Part shown: positions 29,996-39,243 of the stretch, piece by piece | Position numbering within the stretch: position 1 is the first letter of the stretch | How the letters are laid out: each line of letters begins with the position of its first letter | Source of the DNA: JALYZC01 sp963725645 | GTDB taxonomy: Bacteria > Actinomycetota > Thermoleophilia > Solirubrobacterales > Solirubrobacteraceae | Direction: 5' to 3' | Assembly: GCA_963725645.1 (NCBI GenBank) | Contig: CAVRZD010000006.1 | Coordinates: forward strand, 434,001-498,000 | DNA: 64,000 nt | Program-made: the position numbers and the translations under genes | Notes under the pieces: model-generated | The model's input: the letters and a program-made list of their open reading frames with translations, nothing else | Told to the model about the DNA's origin: nothing | Databases searched by the model: none

Positions 29996-30973
29996 ATGCT
30001 TGACTTCCAAGTCCCCCGGATCACCGCCGAGAACGTCGAGGACAACCGTGGCTCGTTCACGGTCGAGCCGCTGGACCGCGGGTTCGGCTACACCTTCGGC
30101 AACTCGCTGCGGCGCGTGCTGCTGTCCTCGCTGGCCGGCGCGGCCGTGACGAGCGTGCGGATCGAGGGCGTCGCCCACGAGTTCTCGACCGTCAAGGGCG
30201 TCAAGGAGGACGTGACGGACATCGTGCTCAACCTCAAGGGCATCGTCTGCAGGATGCATTCGGACGCGACCGAGATCGAGGCGCCGCTCGTGGTCACGGG
30301 GCCAGGAGAGATAACGGCGGCCGACATCGACCTGCCGTCGGGGGTGGAGATCCTCAACCCCGACGCGCACATCGCGACGCTCGACAAGAAGACCAAGCTC
30401 GAGCTCTACCTGACGATCGGCCGCGGGCGCGGCTACGTTCCGGCCGAGGACAACAAGTCGCCCGACCAGCCGATCGGCGTGATCCCGATCGACTCGATCT
30501 TCTCGCCCGTGCGCCGCGTGGCCTACGCGGTCGAGCAGGCCCGCGTCGGGCAGCGGACCGACTACGACAAGCTCACGCTCGACATCGAGACCGACGGCTC
30601 GCTCGAGCCCCAGGCGGCGCTGCGGGCGGCGGCCGAGATCCTGATGTCGCACCTGGCGATCTTCACCGACGCGGAGATCACCCCGCTGGGCGCGGGCGCA
30701 GGCGGTCAGCTCGAGGCGGTCCCCGCCGGCGCGGGCGGCCCCGCTGCGGCGGCGCCGGCCGGCGGCAGCGTCCACGACGACATCCTGATCGAGGAGCTGG
30801 AGCTCGGCGTGCGCTCCTACAACTGCCTCAAGCGCGCGGGGATTCAGACCGTCGGCGAGCTGATCGGCAAGACCGAGGGCGAGCTGGCGGCGATCCCGAA
30901 CTTCGGCAAGAAGTCGATCGACGAGGTCGTCGAGACGCTGCGCGCCCGCGGCCTGGAGCTGCGCGCCGCGTAG
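29996..30973 (+). CDS. rpoA: RNA polymerase alpha subunit
   Basis: Alpha subunit, 325 aa. N-terminal assembly domain to about residue 233 (RGFGYTFGNSLRRVLLSSLA, GVKEDVTDIVLNLKGI), then a Gly/Ala/Pro linker (about 236-262), then the C-terminal domain that binds UP elements and activators (LELGVRSYNCLKRAGIQTVG, IPNFGKKSIDEVVETLRARG). ATG 29996 has TTAGGA upstream. Its TAG stop forms the first bases of a -10-like TAGTCT box for rplQ. Confidence 0.98.
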   Translation: MLDFQVPRITAENVEDNRGSFTVEPLDRGFGYTFGNSLRRVLLSSLAGAAVTSVRIEGVAHEFSTVKGVKEDVTDIVLNLKGIVCRMHSDATEIEAPLVVTGPGEITAADIDLPSGVEILNPDAHIATLDKKTKLELYLTIGRGRGYVPAEDNKSPDQPIGVIPIDSIFSPVRRVAYAVEQARVGQRTDYDKLTLDIETDGSLEPQAALRAAAEILMSHLAIFTDAEITPLGAGAGGQLEAVPAGAGGPAAAAPAGGSVHDDILIEELELGVRSYNCLKRAGIQTVGELIGKTEGELAAIPNFGKKSIDEVVETLRARGLELRAA

Positions 30974-30976
30974 TCT
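30971..30976 (+). promoter_or_regulatory. candidate -10 box (TAGTCT) for rplQ
   Basis: The box overlaps the rpoA stop codon and ends 10 bp before the rplQ ATG. The same 8-10 bp spacing recurs before rpsL, rpsE, secY and adk. Confidence 0.3.
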
Positions 30977-30986
30977 TCCCCGAGCC

Positions 30987-31340
30987 ATGCGTCACCAGAA
31001 GAGCCGGCACAAGCTGTCGCGCAGCGCGTCGCATCGCCGGTCGCTGCTGCGCAACCTCGCCAAGGAGGTCATCGACCACGAGCGCATCAAGACCACCGAG
31101 GCCAAGGCCAAGGCGGTCAAGCCCGAGGTCGAGAAGCTGATCACGCTGGCCAAGCGGGGCGACCTGCACTCCCGCCGGGAGGCGCTGTCGGCGCTGGGGC
31201 AGGACAAGTTCGTCGTCTACAAGCTGTTCGAGGAGGTTGCGCCGCGGTATGCCGACCGCCCCGGTGGCTACACGCGCATCCTCAAGCTGGGCCCCCGCCG
31301 CTCCGACGCGACGGAGATGGTCTATCTCGAGCTGGTGTGA
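30987..31340 (+). CDS. rplQ: 50S ribosomal protein L17
   Basis: L17, 117 aa. MRHQKSRHKLSRSASHRRSL, LLRNLAKEVIDHERIKTTEA and the C-terminal GGYTRILKLGPRRSDATEMV are diagnostic. ATG at 30987. It is the last gene of the alpha block; a thioredoxin-fold gene follows after 4 bp and truA after that, so they may be co-transcribed. In many actinobacteria truA directly follows rplQ. Confidence 0.98.
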   Translation: MRHQKSRHKLSRSASHRRSLLRNLAKEVIDHERIKTTEAKAKAVKPEVEKLITLAKRGDLHSRREALSALGQDKFVVYKLFEEVAPRYADRPGGYTRILKLGPRRSDATEMVYLELV

Positions 31341-31344
31341 GCCG

Positions 31345-31935
31345 GTGAGCGACCGGCGCGCGACCTTCTACTACGACCTCAGCTCGCCCTACGCCTACCT
31401 CGCCGCACTGCGGGTGGACGAGACCCTGCAGGTCGAGGCGCACTGGCAGCCGATCGCCTTCGGGGCGCTGATCGGGGCGATCGGCAAGGTGCCGTGGTCT
31501 CTGCGCGACGATACCCGCGCGGCCGGTCAGGCCGAGATCGCGGAGCGCGCCCGCGAGCGCGGGCTGCCGCCGATCCGCTGGCCGCCGGGCTGGCCGGCCG
31601 AGAGCTACTCCGTGCTCCCGCTGCGGGCCGTGCTGTACGCGTTCGACCACGATCGCGGGAGGGAGCTGACGTTCGAGCTGTACCGCCTGGCGTTCGCCGA
31701 GGGCGTCGCGCTCGACGACCCCGACGTGGTCATCGGCGCGGCGGAGGCATGCGGGCTGGACGGCGCCAAGGTCCGCGCCGCCGTGGCGACCCCCGAAGTC
31801 AAGGCGCGCCTGCGCTCGGCGACCGACGAGGCGATCCGCCGCGGCGTGACCGGCGTCCCCACGGTCGCCCTTGGCGACGAGCTCTTCTGGGGCGACGATC
31901 GCCTCGAGGACGCCGCCCGCGCGCTCGCGGCGTGA
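31345..31935 (+). CDS. DsbA-fold protein / 2-hydroxychromene-2-carboxylate isomerase-like
   Basis: Thioredoxin-fold protein of the DsbA/HCCA-isomerase family, 196 aa. It begins with FYYDLSSPYAYLAALRV, the typical start where Ser-Pro replaces the redox CxxC; no CxxC is present, so a redox role is unlikely. The C-terminal cis-proline segment GVTGVPTVALGDELFWGDDR is conserved. Related enzymes isomerise chromene carboxylates or act as glutathione-S-transferase kappa-like proteins; the substrate here is unknown. GTG 31345 follows rplQ by 4 bp and its stop overlaps the truA start (GTGA). Insertion of this gene between rplQ and truA is the unusual point. Confidence 0.88.
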   Translation: MSDRRATFYYDLSSPYAYLAALRVDETLQVEAHWQPIAFGALIGAIGKVPWSLRDDTRAAGQAEIAERARERGLPPIRWPPGWPAESYSVLPLRAVLYAFDHDRGRELTFELYRLAFAEGVALDDPDVVIGAAEACGLDGAKVRAAVATPEVKARLRSATDEAIRRGVTGVPTVALGDELFWGDDRLEDAARALAA

Positions 31936-32660
31936 CCTCGAGGCTGCTCCTCCAGTACGACGGCGGCCCGTTCGCCGGCTGGGCTACCCAGCCCGGGGAG
32001 CGCACGATCCAGGGCGAGGTCGAGGGCGCGCTCGGCCGGATCCTCGGGCGGCCGACACCGGTGACCGTCGCCGGCCGCACCGACGCCGGCGTGCACGCCT
32101 GGGGCCAGGTGGCCTCCTACGACGACGAGGCGCTCGACCCGGTCAGCCTCAACGCGCTGCTCCCGTCCGCGATTGCGGTGCTCGACAGCGTCCCCGCGCC
32201 CGACGGCTTCGACGCGCGGCGCGACGCCCTGTCGCGCACCTACTGCTACCGGCTGCTGCACCGGCGCACTCGCGACGCCTTCGAGCGCGGGCGCGCGCTG
32301 TGGTGGCGCCACGGCCTCGACCGCGACGCCCTGCACGCCTGCGCCGCCGCGCTGCCCGGCCCGCACGACTTCACGGCCTTCACCCCGACGGACACGGAGC
32401 ACGTCCACTTCGAGCGCGAGGTGCTGCGCGCGGAGTGGGTCGACCACGACGACCTGCTCGAGTTCTGGATCGAGGCCGACGCCTTCATGCGTCACATGAA
32501 CCGCGTCCTGGTCGGCACCATGCTTGAGGTCGCCAGTGGCCGCCGCGGGGCCGCGGACTTCGCCGAGCTGCTCGACGGCGCCGACCGCCGCCGGGCCGGC
32601 CCGACCGCCCCGCCGCACGGGCTGTACTTCGCCTCGGTGTCCTACCCTCAGGACTCGTGA
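31932..32660 (+). CDS. truA: tRNA pseudouridine(38-40) synthase
   Basis: TruA modifies U38-U40 in the anticodon stem of many tRNAs. 242 aa. The catalytic Asp is in the conserved VAGRTDAGVHAWGQVASY. Other markers: LLLQYDGGPFAGWATQPGER at the N-terminus, and FWIEADAFMRHMNRVLVGTM. GTG 31932 overlaps the previous stop by 4 bp. The next gene, surE, also overlaps by 4 bp. A complete, ordinary TruA. Confidence 0.96.
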   Translation: MTSRLLLQYDGGPFAGWATQPGERTIQGEVEGALGRILGRPTPVTVAGRTDAGVHAWGQVASYDDEALDPVSLNALLPSAIAVLDSVPAPDGFDARRDALSRTYCYRLLHRRTRDAFERGRALWWRHGLDRDALHACAAALPGPHDFTAFTPTDTEHVHFEREVLRAEWVDHDDLLEFWIEADAFMRHMNRVLVGTMLEVASGRRGAADFAELLDGADRRRAGPTAPPHGLYFASVSYPQDS

Positions 32661-33481
32661 ACGTCCTGCTCACCAACGACGACGGGATCGAGGCCGAGGG
32701 CCTCCAGGCGCTGCGGAGGGCCCTCCTCGAGGTCCCAGGGGTTGCCCTGGAGGTGATCGCGCCGGACAGCAACCGCTCCGCCACGGCGCGGTCGATCACC
32801 ACGCGACGGCCTCTCTGGGTGGAGGAAGTGGACTTCGGGGACGGGACGGTCGGCTACGCCACCGACGGCACGCCCGTCGACTGCGTCCGCTTCGCGCGGC
32901 TCGGCCTGATCGACGGCTTCAAGGCCGACCTCGTCGTCTCCGGCGTCAACCACGGGTCCAACCTCGGCGATGACATCACCTACTCGGGTACGGTGGCCGC
33001 GGCGCTGGAGGCCCTCGTGCTGGGGCTCCCGGGCATCGCGGTGTCCCAGCAGTCTCACGCGCGCGAGCTGGACTTCCGCGTCGGCCATCGCTTCGAGTTC
33101 GCCACCGCCGCGGCGTTCACCGCGCGCATCGTCGCCGAGCTGGAGTCGGTGCCGCTGCCGGCGGGCACGCTGCTGTCCATCAACGTCCCGGCGGGCGAGC
33201 CGCACGGGGTCGAGGTCGCCCGGTTGGGCAAGCGAATCTACCGCGACGAGCTCGAGCCGGCCGGCGAGGAGGAGGAGGGCGGCCGGCGTCGCCAGTACCG
33301 GATCTACGGGGAGGCGCCCGACCACGTCGACGAGGCGGGCACCGACCTGGCCGCGGTCGCGGCCGGGCGCATCGCGGTGACGCCCGTCCATTTCGACCTC
33401 ACCGACCGCGAGGGCATGGACGCGCTGGCCCGCTACGACCTCGCCCGCCTGCTCGAGCCGGCGGCCGACGAGATCGAGTGA
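32657..33481 (+). CDS. surE: 5'/3'-nucleotidase SurE
   Basis: Metal-dependent nucleoside-monophosphate phosphatase, 274 aa. The metal ligands are seen at the N-terminus (NVLLTNDDGIEAEGLQALRR, Asp8-Asp9), in APDSNRSAT (Ser) and SGVNHGSNLGDDITYSGTVA (Asn). Length is within the family range. GTG 32657 overlaps the truA stop and its own stop overlaps the ligA start (GTGA). A Glu-rich insertion (AGEEEEGGRRR) near residue 205 is unremarkable. Confidence 0.96.
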   Translation: MNVLLTNDDGIEAEGLQALRRALLEVPGVALEVIAPDSNRSATARSITTRRPLWVEEVDFGDGTVGYATDGTPVDCVRFARLGLIDGFKADLVVSGVNHGSNLGDDITYSGTVAAALEALVLGLPGIAVSQQSHARELDFRVGHRFEFATAAAFTARIVAELESVPLPAGTLLSINVPAGEPHGVEVARLGKRIYRDELEPAGEEEEGGRRRQYRIYGEAPDHVDEAGTDLAAVAAGRIAVTPVHFDLTDREGMDALARYDLARLLEPAADEIE

Positions 33482-35487
33482 GCGTCCCGAAGGCAGCTCG
33501 GGCGCGTGCGGCCAAGCTCCACAAGGAGCTCGACCATCACGCGCACCGCTACTACGTCCTCGACGACCCCGAGATCGGCGACGACGCCTACGACGTACTG
33601 CTCGACGAGCTGCGCGCGCTCGAGGCCGAGCACCCGGAGCTGCTCACGCCCGACTCGCCCACCCAGCGCGTCGGCGCCGAGCCCGTGTCCAAGCTGGAGA
33701 AGGTCCGCCACCTCCAGCCGATGCTCTCGCTGGGCAACGCGCGCAGCGAGGAGGAGCTGCGCGCGTGGATCGAGCGGATGCGCAACCACCTGGCCCGCGA
33801 GGGCATCGAGGATCCCGACTTCGAGTTCGTGGCCGAGCCCAAGATCGACGGCCTGGCGATCTCGCTGATCTACCGCGACGGCGTGCTCGAGCGCGGGGCT
33901 ACCCGCGGCAACGGCGAGATCGGCGAGGACGTCACCCACAACCTGCGCACGATCGGCTCGATCCCACTCCGCATCGAGGACGCGCCGCCGGTGATCGAGG
34001 TCCGCGGCGAGATCTACATGTCCCTGCCGGACTTCGCCGCGCTCAACGAGCGCCGCGCCGAGGCCGGCGAGTCGACGTTCATGAACCCGCGCAACTCCGC
34101 CGCCGGCACCATCCGCCAGCTCGACCCGGCGCTGGCGGCGGCGCGGCCGCTGTCGATGTGGTGCTACGGGATCGGGGCGACCGAGGGCATCGAGCTCCCC
34201 ACGCACTGGGAGGTGCTGACGTGGCTGCGCGAGCACGGCTTCCGCGTCAACGGCGACGTCAAGCTGCTGCGCAGCGAGGAGGACGTCGTGGCCCAGTGCC
34301 TGGCCTGGCAGGAGCGCCGCGGCTCGCTGGACTTCGAGATCGACGGCGTGGTGGTGAAGGTCGACGACCACGAGCTCCAGCGGCGCCTCGGCGTGGTCGG
34401 CCGCGAGCCGCGGGCCGCCATCGCGTGGAAATTCCCGCCGACCACCGCCGTCACCACGCTGAAGGACATCCAGTGGAACCCGGGGAAGCTCGGCGACCTG
34501 CACCCGTTCGCCGTGCTGGAGCCGGTCCACGTCGCCGGCGTGACGGTCAAGCTCGCGACGCTGCACAACGAGGAGGACCTCGCGCGCAAGGACGTGCGCC
34601 CCGGCGACCAGGTGATCGTGCTGCGCGCTGGGGACGTCATCCCGCAGGTCCTCTCGCCCGCGCCGCACGAGGCCGAGCGCGAGGGCCGGGCGCGCGCGCC
34701 CAAGCCGCCGAAGCGCTGCCCCATCTGCAAGACCCCGACGGTCAAGGGCGACGGGGTGTTCACGAAGTGCCCGAACCGCGACTGTCCCGGCCGCCGCTGG
34801 CAGCTCCTCAAGCACTGGGCCATTGACATCGACGGCCTCGGGGAGAAGCAGATCTCGCAGCTGCAGCGCGCGGAGCTGGTGCGCACCGCCGCCGACTTCT
34901 ACCGATTGACGCCCGAGCAGCTGATGGAGCTCGAGGGGTTTGGCGAGGTGTCGGCGCGCAACCTGATCACGTCGATCGACGCCTCGCGCGAGCGCCCGTT
35001 CGCGGTCGTGCTCGCCGCGTTGGGCCTCGAGGAGATCGGGTTCGTCACCGCCCGCAGCCTCGCCCAGCAATTCCGCTCGATGGACGCTCTGCGGGCCGCC
35101 ACGCCGGACCAGATCGCCGAGACGCCCGGCGTGGGCCCGATCGTCGCGCAGCTCATCCACGATCAGCTCGCGGACCCGCAGGTCGCCGCGCTGATCGAGG
35201 ACCTGGCGACGCAGGGCCTGAGGATGGAGGAGGAGGGCCCGCCGCCCGGCGAGGGCCCGCTGTCGGGGAAGACGTTCGTGCTCACGGGCACGCTGCCGGA
35301 TCTCACGAGGGAGGACGCCACCCAGCGCATCCTCGCGGCGGGCGGCCGCGTCACGTCATCGGTGTCGAAGAAGACGGACTACCTCGTGGCGGGCGAGTCG
35401 CCCGGATCCAAGCTGGAGAAGGCCGAGCGCCTCGAGGTCGAGGTGATCGACGAGCCCGGCCTGCGCGGGCTGATCGACGGCGGCTAG
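33478..35487 (+). CDS. ligA: NAD-dependent DNA ligase
   Basis: LigA seals nicks in replication and repair, 669 aa. Adenylation lysine is Lys122 in AEPKIDGLAISL. Ia-type N-terminal domain (HHAHRYYVLDDPEIGDDAYD) binds NAD. The zinc finger has CPICKTPTVKGDGVFTKCPN and the following DCPG. The HhH region (LEGFGEVSARNLITSIDASR) and C-terminal BRCT domain (GKTFVLTGTLPDLTREDATQ) are complete. GTG 33478 overlaps surE. The stop precedes the convergent carboxypeptidase by 4 bp. Confidence 0.97.
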   Translation: MSVPKAARARAAKLHKELDHHAHRYYVLDDPEIGDDAYDVLLDELRALEAEHPELLTPDSPTQRVGAEPVSKLEKVRHLQPMLSLGNARSEEELRAWIERMRNHLAREGIEDPDFEFVAEPKIDGLAISLIYRDGVLERGATRGNGEIGEDVTHNLRTIGSIPLRIEDAPPVIEVRGEIYMSLPDFAALNERRAEAGESTFMNPRNSAAGTIRQLDPALAAARPLSMWCYGIGATEGIELPTHWEVLTWLREHGFRVNGDVKLLRSEEDVVAQCLAWQERRGSLDFEIDGVVVKVDDHELQRRLGVVGREPRAAIAWKFPPTTAVTTLKDIQWNPGKLGDLHPFAVLEPVHVAGVTVKLATLHNEEDLARKDVRPGDQVIVLRAGDVIPQVLSPAPHEAEREGRARAPKPPKRCPICKTPTVKGDGVFTKCPNRDCPGRRWQLLKHWAIDIDGLGEKQISQLQRAELVRTAADFYRLTPEQLMELEGFGEVSARNLITSIDASRERPFAVVLAALGLEEIGFVTARSLAQQFRSMDALRAATPDQIAETPGVGPIVAQLIHDQLADPQVAALIEDLATQGLRMEEEGPPPGEGPLSGKTFVLTGTLPDLTREDATQRILAAGGRVTSSVSKKTDYLVAGESPGSKLEKAERLEVEVIDEPGLRGLIDGG

Positions 35488-35491
35488 CGGG

Positions 35492-36730
35492 CTACCCGCG
35501 CGAGCGGGCGATCGCCGCCGCCATGTTGTCCTGACGGAAGCGCGCGCGCCCCACGTCGACGCCGTTCATCAGGATCGAGAACACGATCGTGTGGCCGTTG
35601 CGGGCGCGGCAGTAGCCCGACAGCGCGGACACCGCCGTCAGCGTGCCCGTCTTGCCGCGGCAGTTGCCCGACGCGGCGGTGCCGCACATGCGCCCGCCCA
35701 GCGTGCCGCTGCGGCAGGCGCCGGCGAGCGAGCCGTCGAACGCGCTGCCGGCGGCGCTGCGCCGCAGCCCGGTGAGGAACGTGACGACCTGGCGCGCGGT
35801 CGTGCGGTCCCCGTAGGACAGCCCCGAGCCGTCGATGACCGTCGGCCGGACACCGAAGCGCGCGAGCGCCGTCTTGACCACGCGCGCCCCGGCGGCGGTC
35901 GAGCCCTGGCCGCCGAACCGGGCACCGAGGTCCTTGATCAGCGTCTCCGCGAAGTAGTTGTCCGAGGGCCGGTTGGTCAGCCGCACGAGCGTGGCGATCG
36001 GCGGCGAGTCCACGTGCGCGAGCTCGCGCGCGCCGGCCGGCGTGGCGGCGGTGCGCGCCGAGCTCGCGACCTTCACGCCCTGGGCGCGCAGGGCCGAGGT
36101 GAGCCGCTGTGCGGCGAACAGGGCCGGATCGGATTGGAAGCCGCCGCCGCTGTAGCCGCGATTGAACGACAGCCCGCTCAGCTGCCCCTCGATGTCGCCT
36201 GCGCGCCGGAACCCGTAGGGCGCGGTGCCGCGGAGATGGTCGAAGAAGTTCTCGTCGCCGACGACGGCGCCCGCCACGCTGCGCAGCCCGGCGTTGTAGA
36301 GGCCGCGCGCCAGGTCCTCCACCGTCGCGCCCGTGCCGTAGTTGTTGGCCACGTAGGACGCGCTGCCGAAGGTGGGGTCGCCGCCGCCGCGCAGGTAGAG
36401 GAACCCGGTCAGCGTGCCGGACCCGTCGAGCGGGGCCGCGGAGAGTGCCGCCGTACGCAGCCGCGCGGTCGCGCCGAAGCGCAGCAGCGCGCTTCCGGTC
36501 GTGTAGATCTTCTCGTTGGAGGCCGGAGTCAGCGCCCGGCCCGCGCGCCGGCTGAACAGCACCTGCCCGGTCGTGGCGTCGACGACATGGGCCCCGGAGC
36601 GCGAGCCGGCCGGCGCGAGCTGGCTGCCGAGCGCCGAGCGCAGGGCCGCGTCTGCCGACGCGGAGGGCGCATTCGTGGCGATCGCCACGAGGACGGCCGC
36701 CGCGGGCGCGAGAAAGCGGGCTGCGCGCAT
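35492..36730 (-). CDS. dacB: D-alanyl-D-alanine carboxypeptidase, PBP4/DacB (S13) family
   Basis: Secreted class-C penicillin-binding protein, 412 aa, trims or cleaves peptidoglycan stem peptides. Signal peptide residues 1-26 (MRAARFLAPAAAVLVAIATN). Catalytic SxxK is S71-N-E-K74 in TPASNEKIYT; the second motif SDN is in PSDNYFAETL and the third KTG in RGKTGTLTAVSALSGYC. All three active-site motifs are intact. The frame opens nine codons earlier, but ATG 36730 gives a clean signal peptide. It is convergent with ligA and divergent from the patatin gene, with about 110 bp between their starts. Confidence 0.93.
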   Translation of the reverse strand: MRAARFLAPAAAVLVAIATNAPSASADAALRSALGSQLAPAGSRSGAHVVDATTGQVLFSRRAGRALTPASNEKIYTTGSALLRFGATARLRTAALSAAPLDGSGTLTGFLYLRGGGDPTFGSASYVANNYGTGATVEDLARGLYNAGLRSVAGAVVGDENFFDHLRGTAPYGFRRAGDIEGQLSGLSFNRGYSGGGFQSDPALFAAQRLTSALRAQGVKVASSARTAATPAGARELAHVDSPPIATLVRLTNRPSDNYFAETLIKDLGARFGGQGSTAAGARVVKTALARFGVRPTVIDGSGLSYGDRTTARQVVTFLTGLRRSAAGSAFDGSLAGACRSGTLGGRMCGTAASGNCRGKTGTLTAVSALSGYCRARNGHTIVFSILMNGVDVGRARFRQDNMAAAIARSRG

Positions 36731-36835
36731 CTTTGCCTGCAAACACACCGGAGCCAAGCATGTTTCTGTAAGCGCCGGCGAAGCGTCCCGGCCGTCGCCT
36801 CGATGACGCCTGCGTCACGCGTCTCGCGCGCGCCC

Positions 36836-36841
36836 TAGACT
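36836..36841 (+). promoter_or_regulatory. candidate promoter of the patatin gene (CGTCAC-N17-TAGACT)
   Basis: A TAGACT box lies 2 bp before the first ATG (36844) and 11 bp before the second (36853). CGTCAC is located exactly 17 bp upstream (36813-36818). The spacing suits a leaderless mRNA starting near the second ATG. Confidence 0.4.
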
Positions 36842-36843
36842 GT

Positions 36844-38121
36844 ATGTTCGTCATGGGCAAGGTCGTCAAGCTCGAAGCCCAAGGCACGACGCGGGGCAAG
36901 GCGGCCCCCGGACGGTCGGGCCGCAGGCGCCAGCGCTCCAAGACAGCTCTGGTGCTCGGCGGCGGCGGCTTCACGGGCGGGGTCTACGAGATCGGCGCGC
37001 TGCGCGCGCTGGACCTGCTGTCGGTCAACCGCACGGTCAACCAGTTCGACGTGTACGTCGGCACGAGCGCGGGTTCGTTCGTGGCGGCGCTGGCTGCGAA
37101 CGGGATCACCCCCGAGGAGATGATGCGGGTGGTCAACCGACAGGTGCCGACCGCGTTCCGCGACGTCGACGTCGGCCAGCTGCTGCGGCCCAACATGCTC
37201 GAGTTCGCCTCCAGCGCCGTGAAGCTCCCGTTCCGCACGCTCGGCCTCGTCCGCTCGTTCGCGGGCCAGCTGGGGCAGATCTCCGCGATGGACGTGATCC
37301 TCGAGCTGGCGGAGGTGCTGCCCTCGGGCGCGTACTCGAGCGCCGGGATCGAGCGCTACATGCGCACGGTCCTGTCGGACCCGGACCGGACCAACGACTT
37401 CCGCCTGCTCGAGAACGAGCTCTATCTGGCGGCGACCGACCTCGACACCTGCGAGCGCATCGTGTTCGGGGCCAACGATTGGGACGACGTACCGATCTCG
37501 ACGGGCGTCAGCGCGTCCGCCGCCCTCCCGATGGTCTACAAGCCCGTCGAGGTCAAGGAGCGCGAGCTGGTGGACGGCGGGATCGTGTCGACGACCAACA
37601 TCGACATCGCGGTCGAGGCGGGGGCGAAGTTCGTCGTCGTCGTCAACCCGCTCGTCCCGTTCGTCAACGACTTCAAGAAGAAGGTGCCGACGCTCTTCGG
37701 GTCGCGCGTGCGGCGCGTGTCGGACATGGGCTTCCCGCAGATCGGCTACCAGGCCTTCAAGCTGCTGGCCTACCAGCGCCTGCACGAGATCGCGCGCCAG
37801 TGGGAGCAGCGCTACCCCGGCGTCGACATCGTGCTGATCGAGCCCGAGCCCGACGACGAGCTGATGTTCCAGACGAGCGTCATGAACTTCGCGTCGCGGG
37901 TCGACATCGCCCGCCACGGCTTCGAGTCGGTCACCCTCAAGCTCGCCAAGGACTACGAGCACTTCCGCGAGATCTGCGAGCGCCACGGGATCGAGCTGTC
38001 GGCGACGCGCGTGCGCAAGGTGGTCAAGCACTTCTCCGCCGAGAAGGAGCGCACGCGGGCCTGGCGCAAGATCCTCGAGCAGACGACGGGCGCCCTGCTG
38101 CGCCAGTCCTCGGGCGACTAG
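36844..38121 (+). CDS. patatin-like phospholipase
   Basis: Patatin-family acyl hydrolase, 425 aa, probably cytoplasmic or membrane-associated lipid hydrolase. The oxyanion hole GGGGFTGGVYEIGALRALDL, nucleophile GTSAGSF (GxSxG), and Asp of the DGG dyad (ERELVDGGIVSTTNIDI) are present in the proper order, so the Ser-Asp dyad is intact. Basic N-terminus (KAAPGRSGRRRQRSK) could favour membrane contact. Two ATG codons at 36844 and 36853 are possible; the second fits better with the promoter box. Substrate is not known. It is divergent from dacB. Confidence 0.92.
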   Translation: MFVMGKVVKLEAQGTTRGKAAPGRSGRRRQRSKTALVLGGGGFTGGVYEIGALRALDLLSVNRTVNQFDVYVGTSAGSFVAALAANGITPEEMMRVVNRQVPTAFRDVDVGQLLRPNMLEFASSAVKLPFRTLGLVRSFAGQLGQISAMDVILELAEVLPSGAYSSAGIERYMRTVLSDPDRTNDFRLLENELYLAATDLDTCERIVFGANDWDDVPISTGVSASAALPMVYKPVEVKERELVDGGIVSTTNIDIAVEAGAKFVVVVNPLVPFVNDFKKKVPTLFGSRVRRVSDMGFPQIGYQAFKLLAYQRLHEIARQWEQRYPGVDIVLIEPEPDDELMFQTSVMNFASRVDIARHGFESVTLKLAKDYEHFREICERHGIELSATRVRKVVKHFSAEKERTRAWRKILEQTTGALLRQSSGD

Positions 38122-38127
38122 ACCCGC

Positions 38128-39228
38128 CTACAGCGCCGAGCGCAGGGCCCGCAGGAGGCGGTCCGAGGCGGGCTGGCTCTGGATCGTCGCGCGCACGTGC
38201 TCGTCGGCGCCGACCGCCGCTCCGGGCGCCACCAGCACACCGCCGCGCCGCAGCCGGTCCGTCAGCTCGAGGCCCGTCAGGCCCGGTGCTCGCAGCCAGA
38301 GCACATTGGCCTGGCTCGGGGCGGCGTCGACCGGGAGCGACGTGAGCTCGTCGAGCAGGCGGCGGCGCTCGACCACGACCTGCTCGCGGCGCGCCGCCAC
38401 CTGCCCGGAGCAGGCGTGCAGCGCCTCCAGCGCGCCCGCCTGCTGAGGCTCGGCCAGCCCGAGCGGCGGCGCGAGCCGGCGCAGCAGCGACTCGCTGCCC
38501 TCGGCCCCGACGGCGTAGCCGACGCGCAGTCCGGCCAGGCCGTAGACCTTCGAGAACGTGCGGAACAGGAGCAGCCGCGGATGGTCGTCGAGCAGCGCGA
38601 GTGTCCCTCCGCCCGGCTCGTCGTCGACGAAGTCCACCAGCGCCTCGTCGAGCAGCACGCTGATCCGCTCGGGCAGGCCGCGCAGCAACGCGTCGAGCTC
38701 GTCCGAGCGGAGGTGCCCGCCGGTCGGGTCGTTGGGATTGCAGATCACCAGCACGCGGGTGCGGTCGTTCACGGCCGCTGCGAGCGCGTCCGCTTCGAAG
38801 CCCGGCACCGGCACCGCCCGGGCGCCGGCGTCACGCGCCATCAGCGGATAGAGCGGGTAGGACGGCCACGGCGTGACCAGCTCGTCGCCCTCGCCCAGCA
38901 GCGCGCCGGCCGCGGCGTGCAGCAGCCCGGCGGCCCCGTTCCCCGCGACGACCCGGTCGGGCTCGATCCCCAGCCGCATGGCCAGTTCGTGGCGCAGCTC
39001 GTGCGCCTCGGGGTTCGACGAGCGGTTGATCCCACGACGAACCGCGAAGGTCACCGCCGCCACCACGTCCGGGTGGGGGAACTCGTGCCAGGTCGTCTTG
39101 GACAGGTCGAGCGAGTCGATGCGGGCGAGGGCGCGCCGCCGGCGCTCCTCGGCGCGGGCGCGCAGCTCCTGGCTGACCTCCTCGTCGGACAGCGCCTCAA
39201 ACTGCTTGTAGTAGTCGAGCAGGCCCAT
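38128..39228 (-). CDS. class-I/II aminotransferase, HisC-like
   Basis: Pyridoxal-phosphate aminotransferase of fold type I, 366 aa, close in style to histidinol-phosphate aminotransferase or CobD. Lys of the internal aldimine is in FRTFSKVYGLAGLRVGYAVG; NPNDPTGG marks the substrate-carboxylate binding region; LDEALVDF holds the PLP-contacting Asp/Glu region. Product could be histidinol phosphate or an aromatic amino acid; no his genes are nearby, so the role is unsettled. The first 60 residues contain a charged helix (ELRARAEERRRRALARI). It lies downstream of the acyl-CoA ligase and a membrane protein on the same strand, 15 bp from the latter. Confidence 0.9.
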   Translation of the reverse strand: MGLLDYYKQFEALSDEEVSQELRARAEERRRRALARIDSLDLSKTTWHEFPHPDVVAAVTFAVRRGINRSSNPEAHELRHELAMRLGIEPDRVVAGNGAAGLLHAAAGALLGEGDELVTPWPSYPLYPLMARDAGARAVPVPGFEADALAAAVNDRTRVLVICNPNDPTGGHLRSDELDALLRGLPERISVLLDEALVDFVDDEPGGGTLALLDDHPRLLLFRTFSKVYGLAGLRVGYAVGAEGSESLLRRLAPPLGLAEPQQAGALEALHACSGQVAARREQVVVERRRLLDELTSLPVDAAPSQANVLWLRAPGLTGLELTDRLRRGGVLVAPGAAVGADEHVRATIQSQPASDRLLRALRSAL

Positions 39229-39243
39229 CCCGGCGCGGCGGGC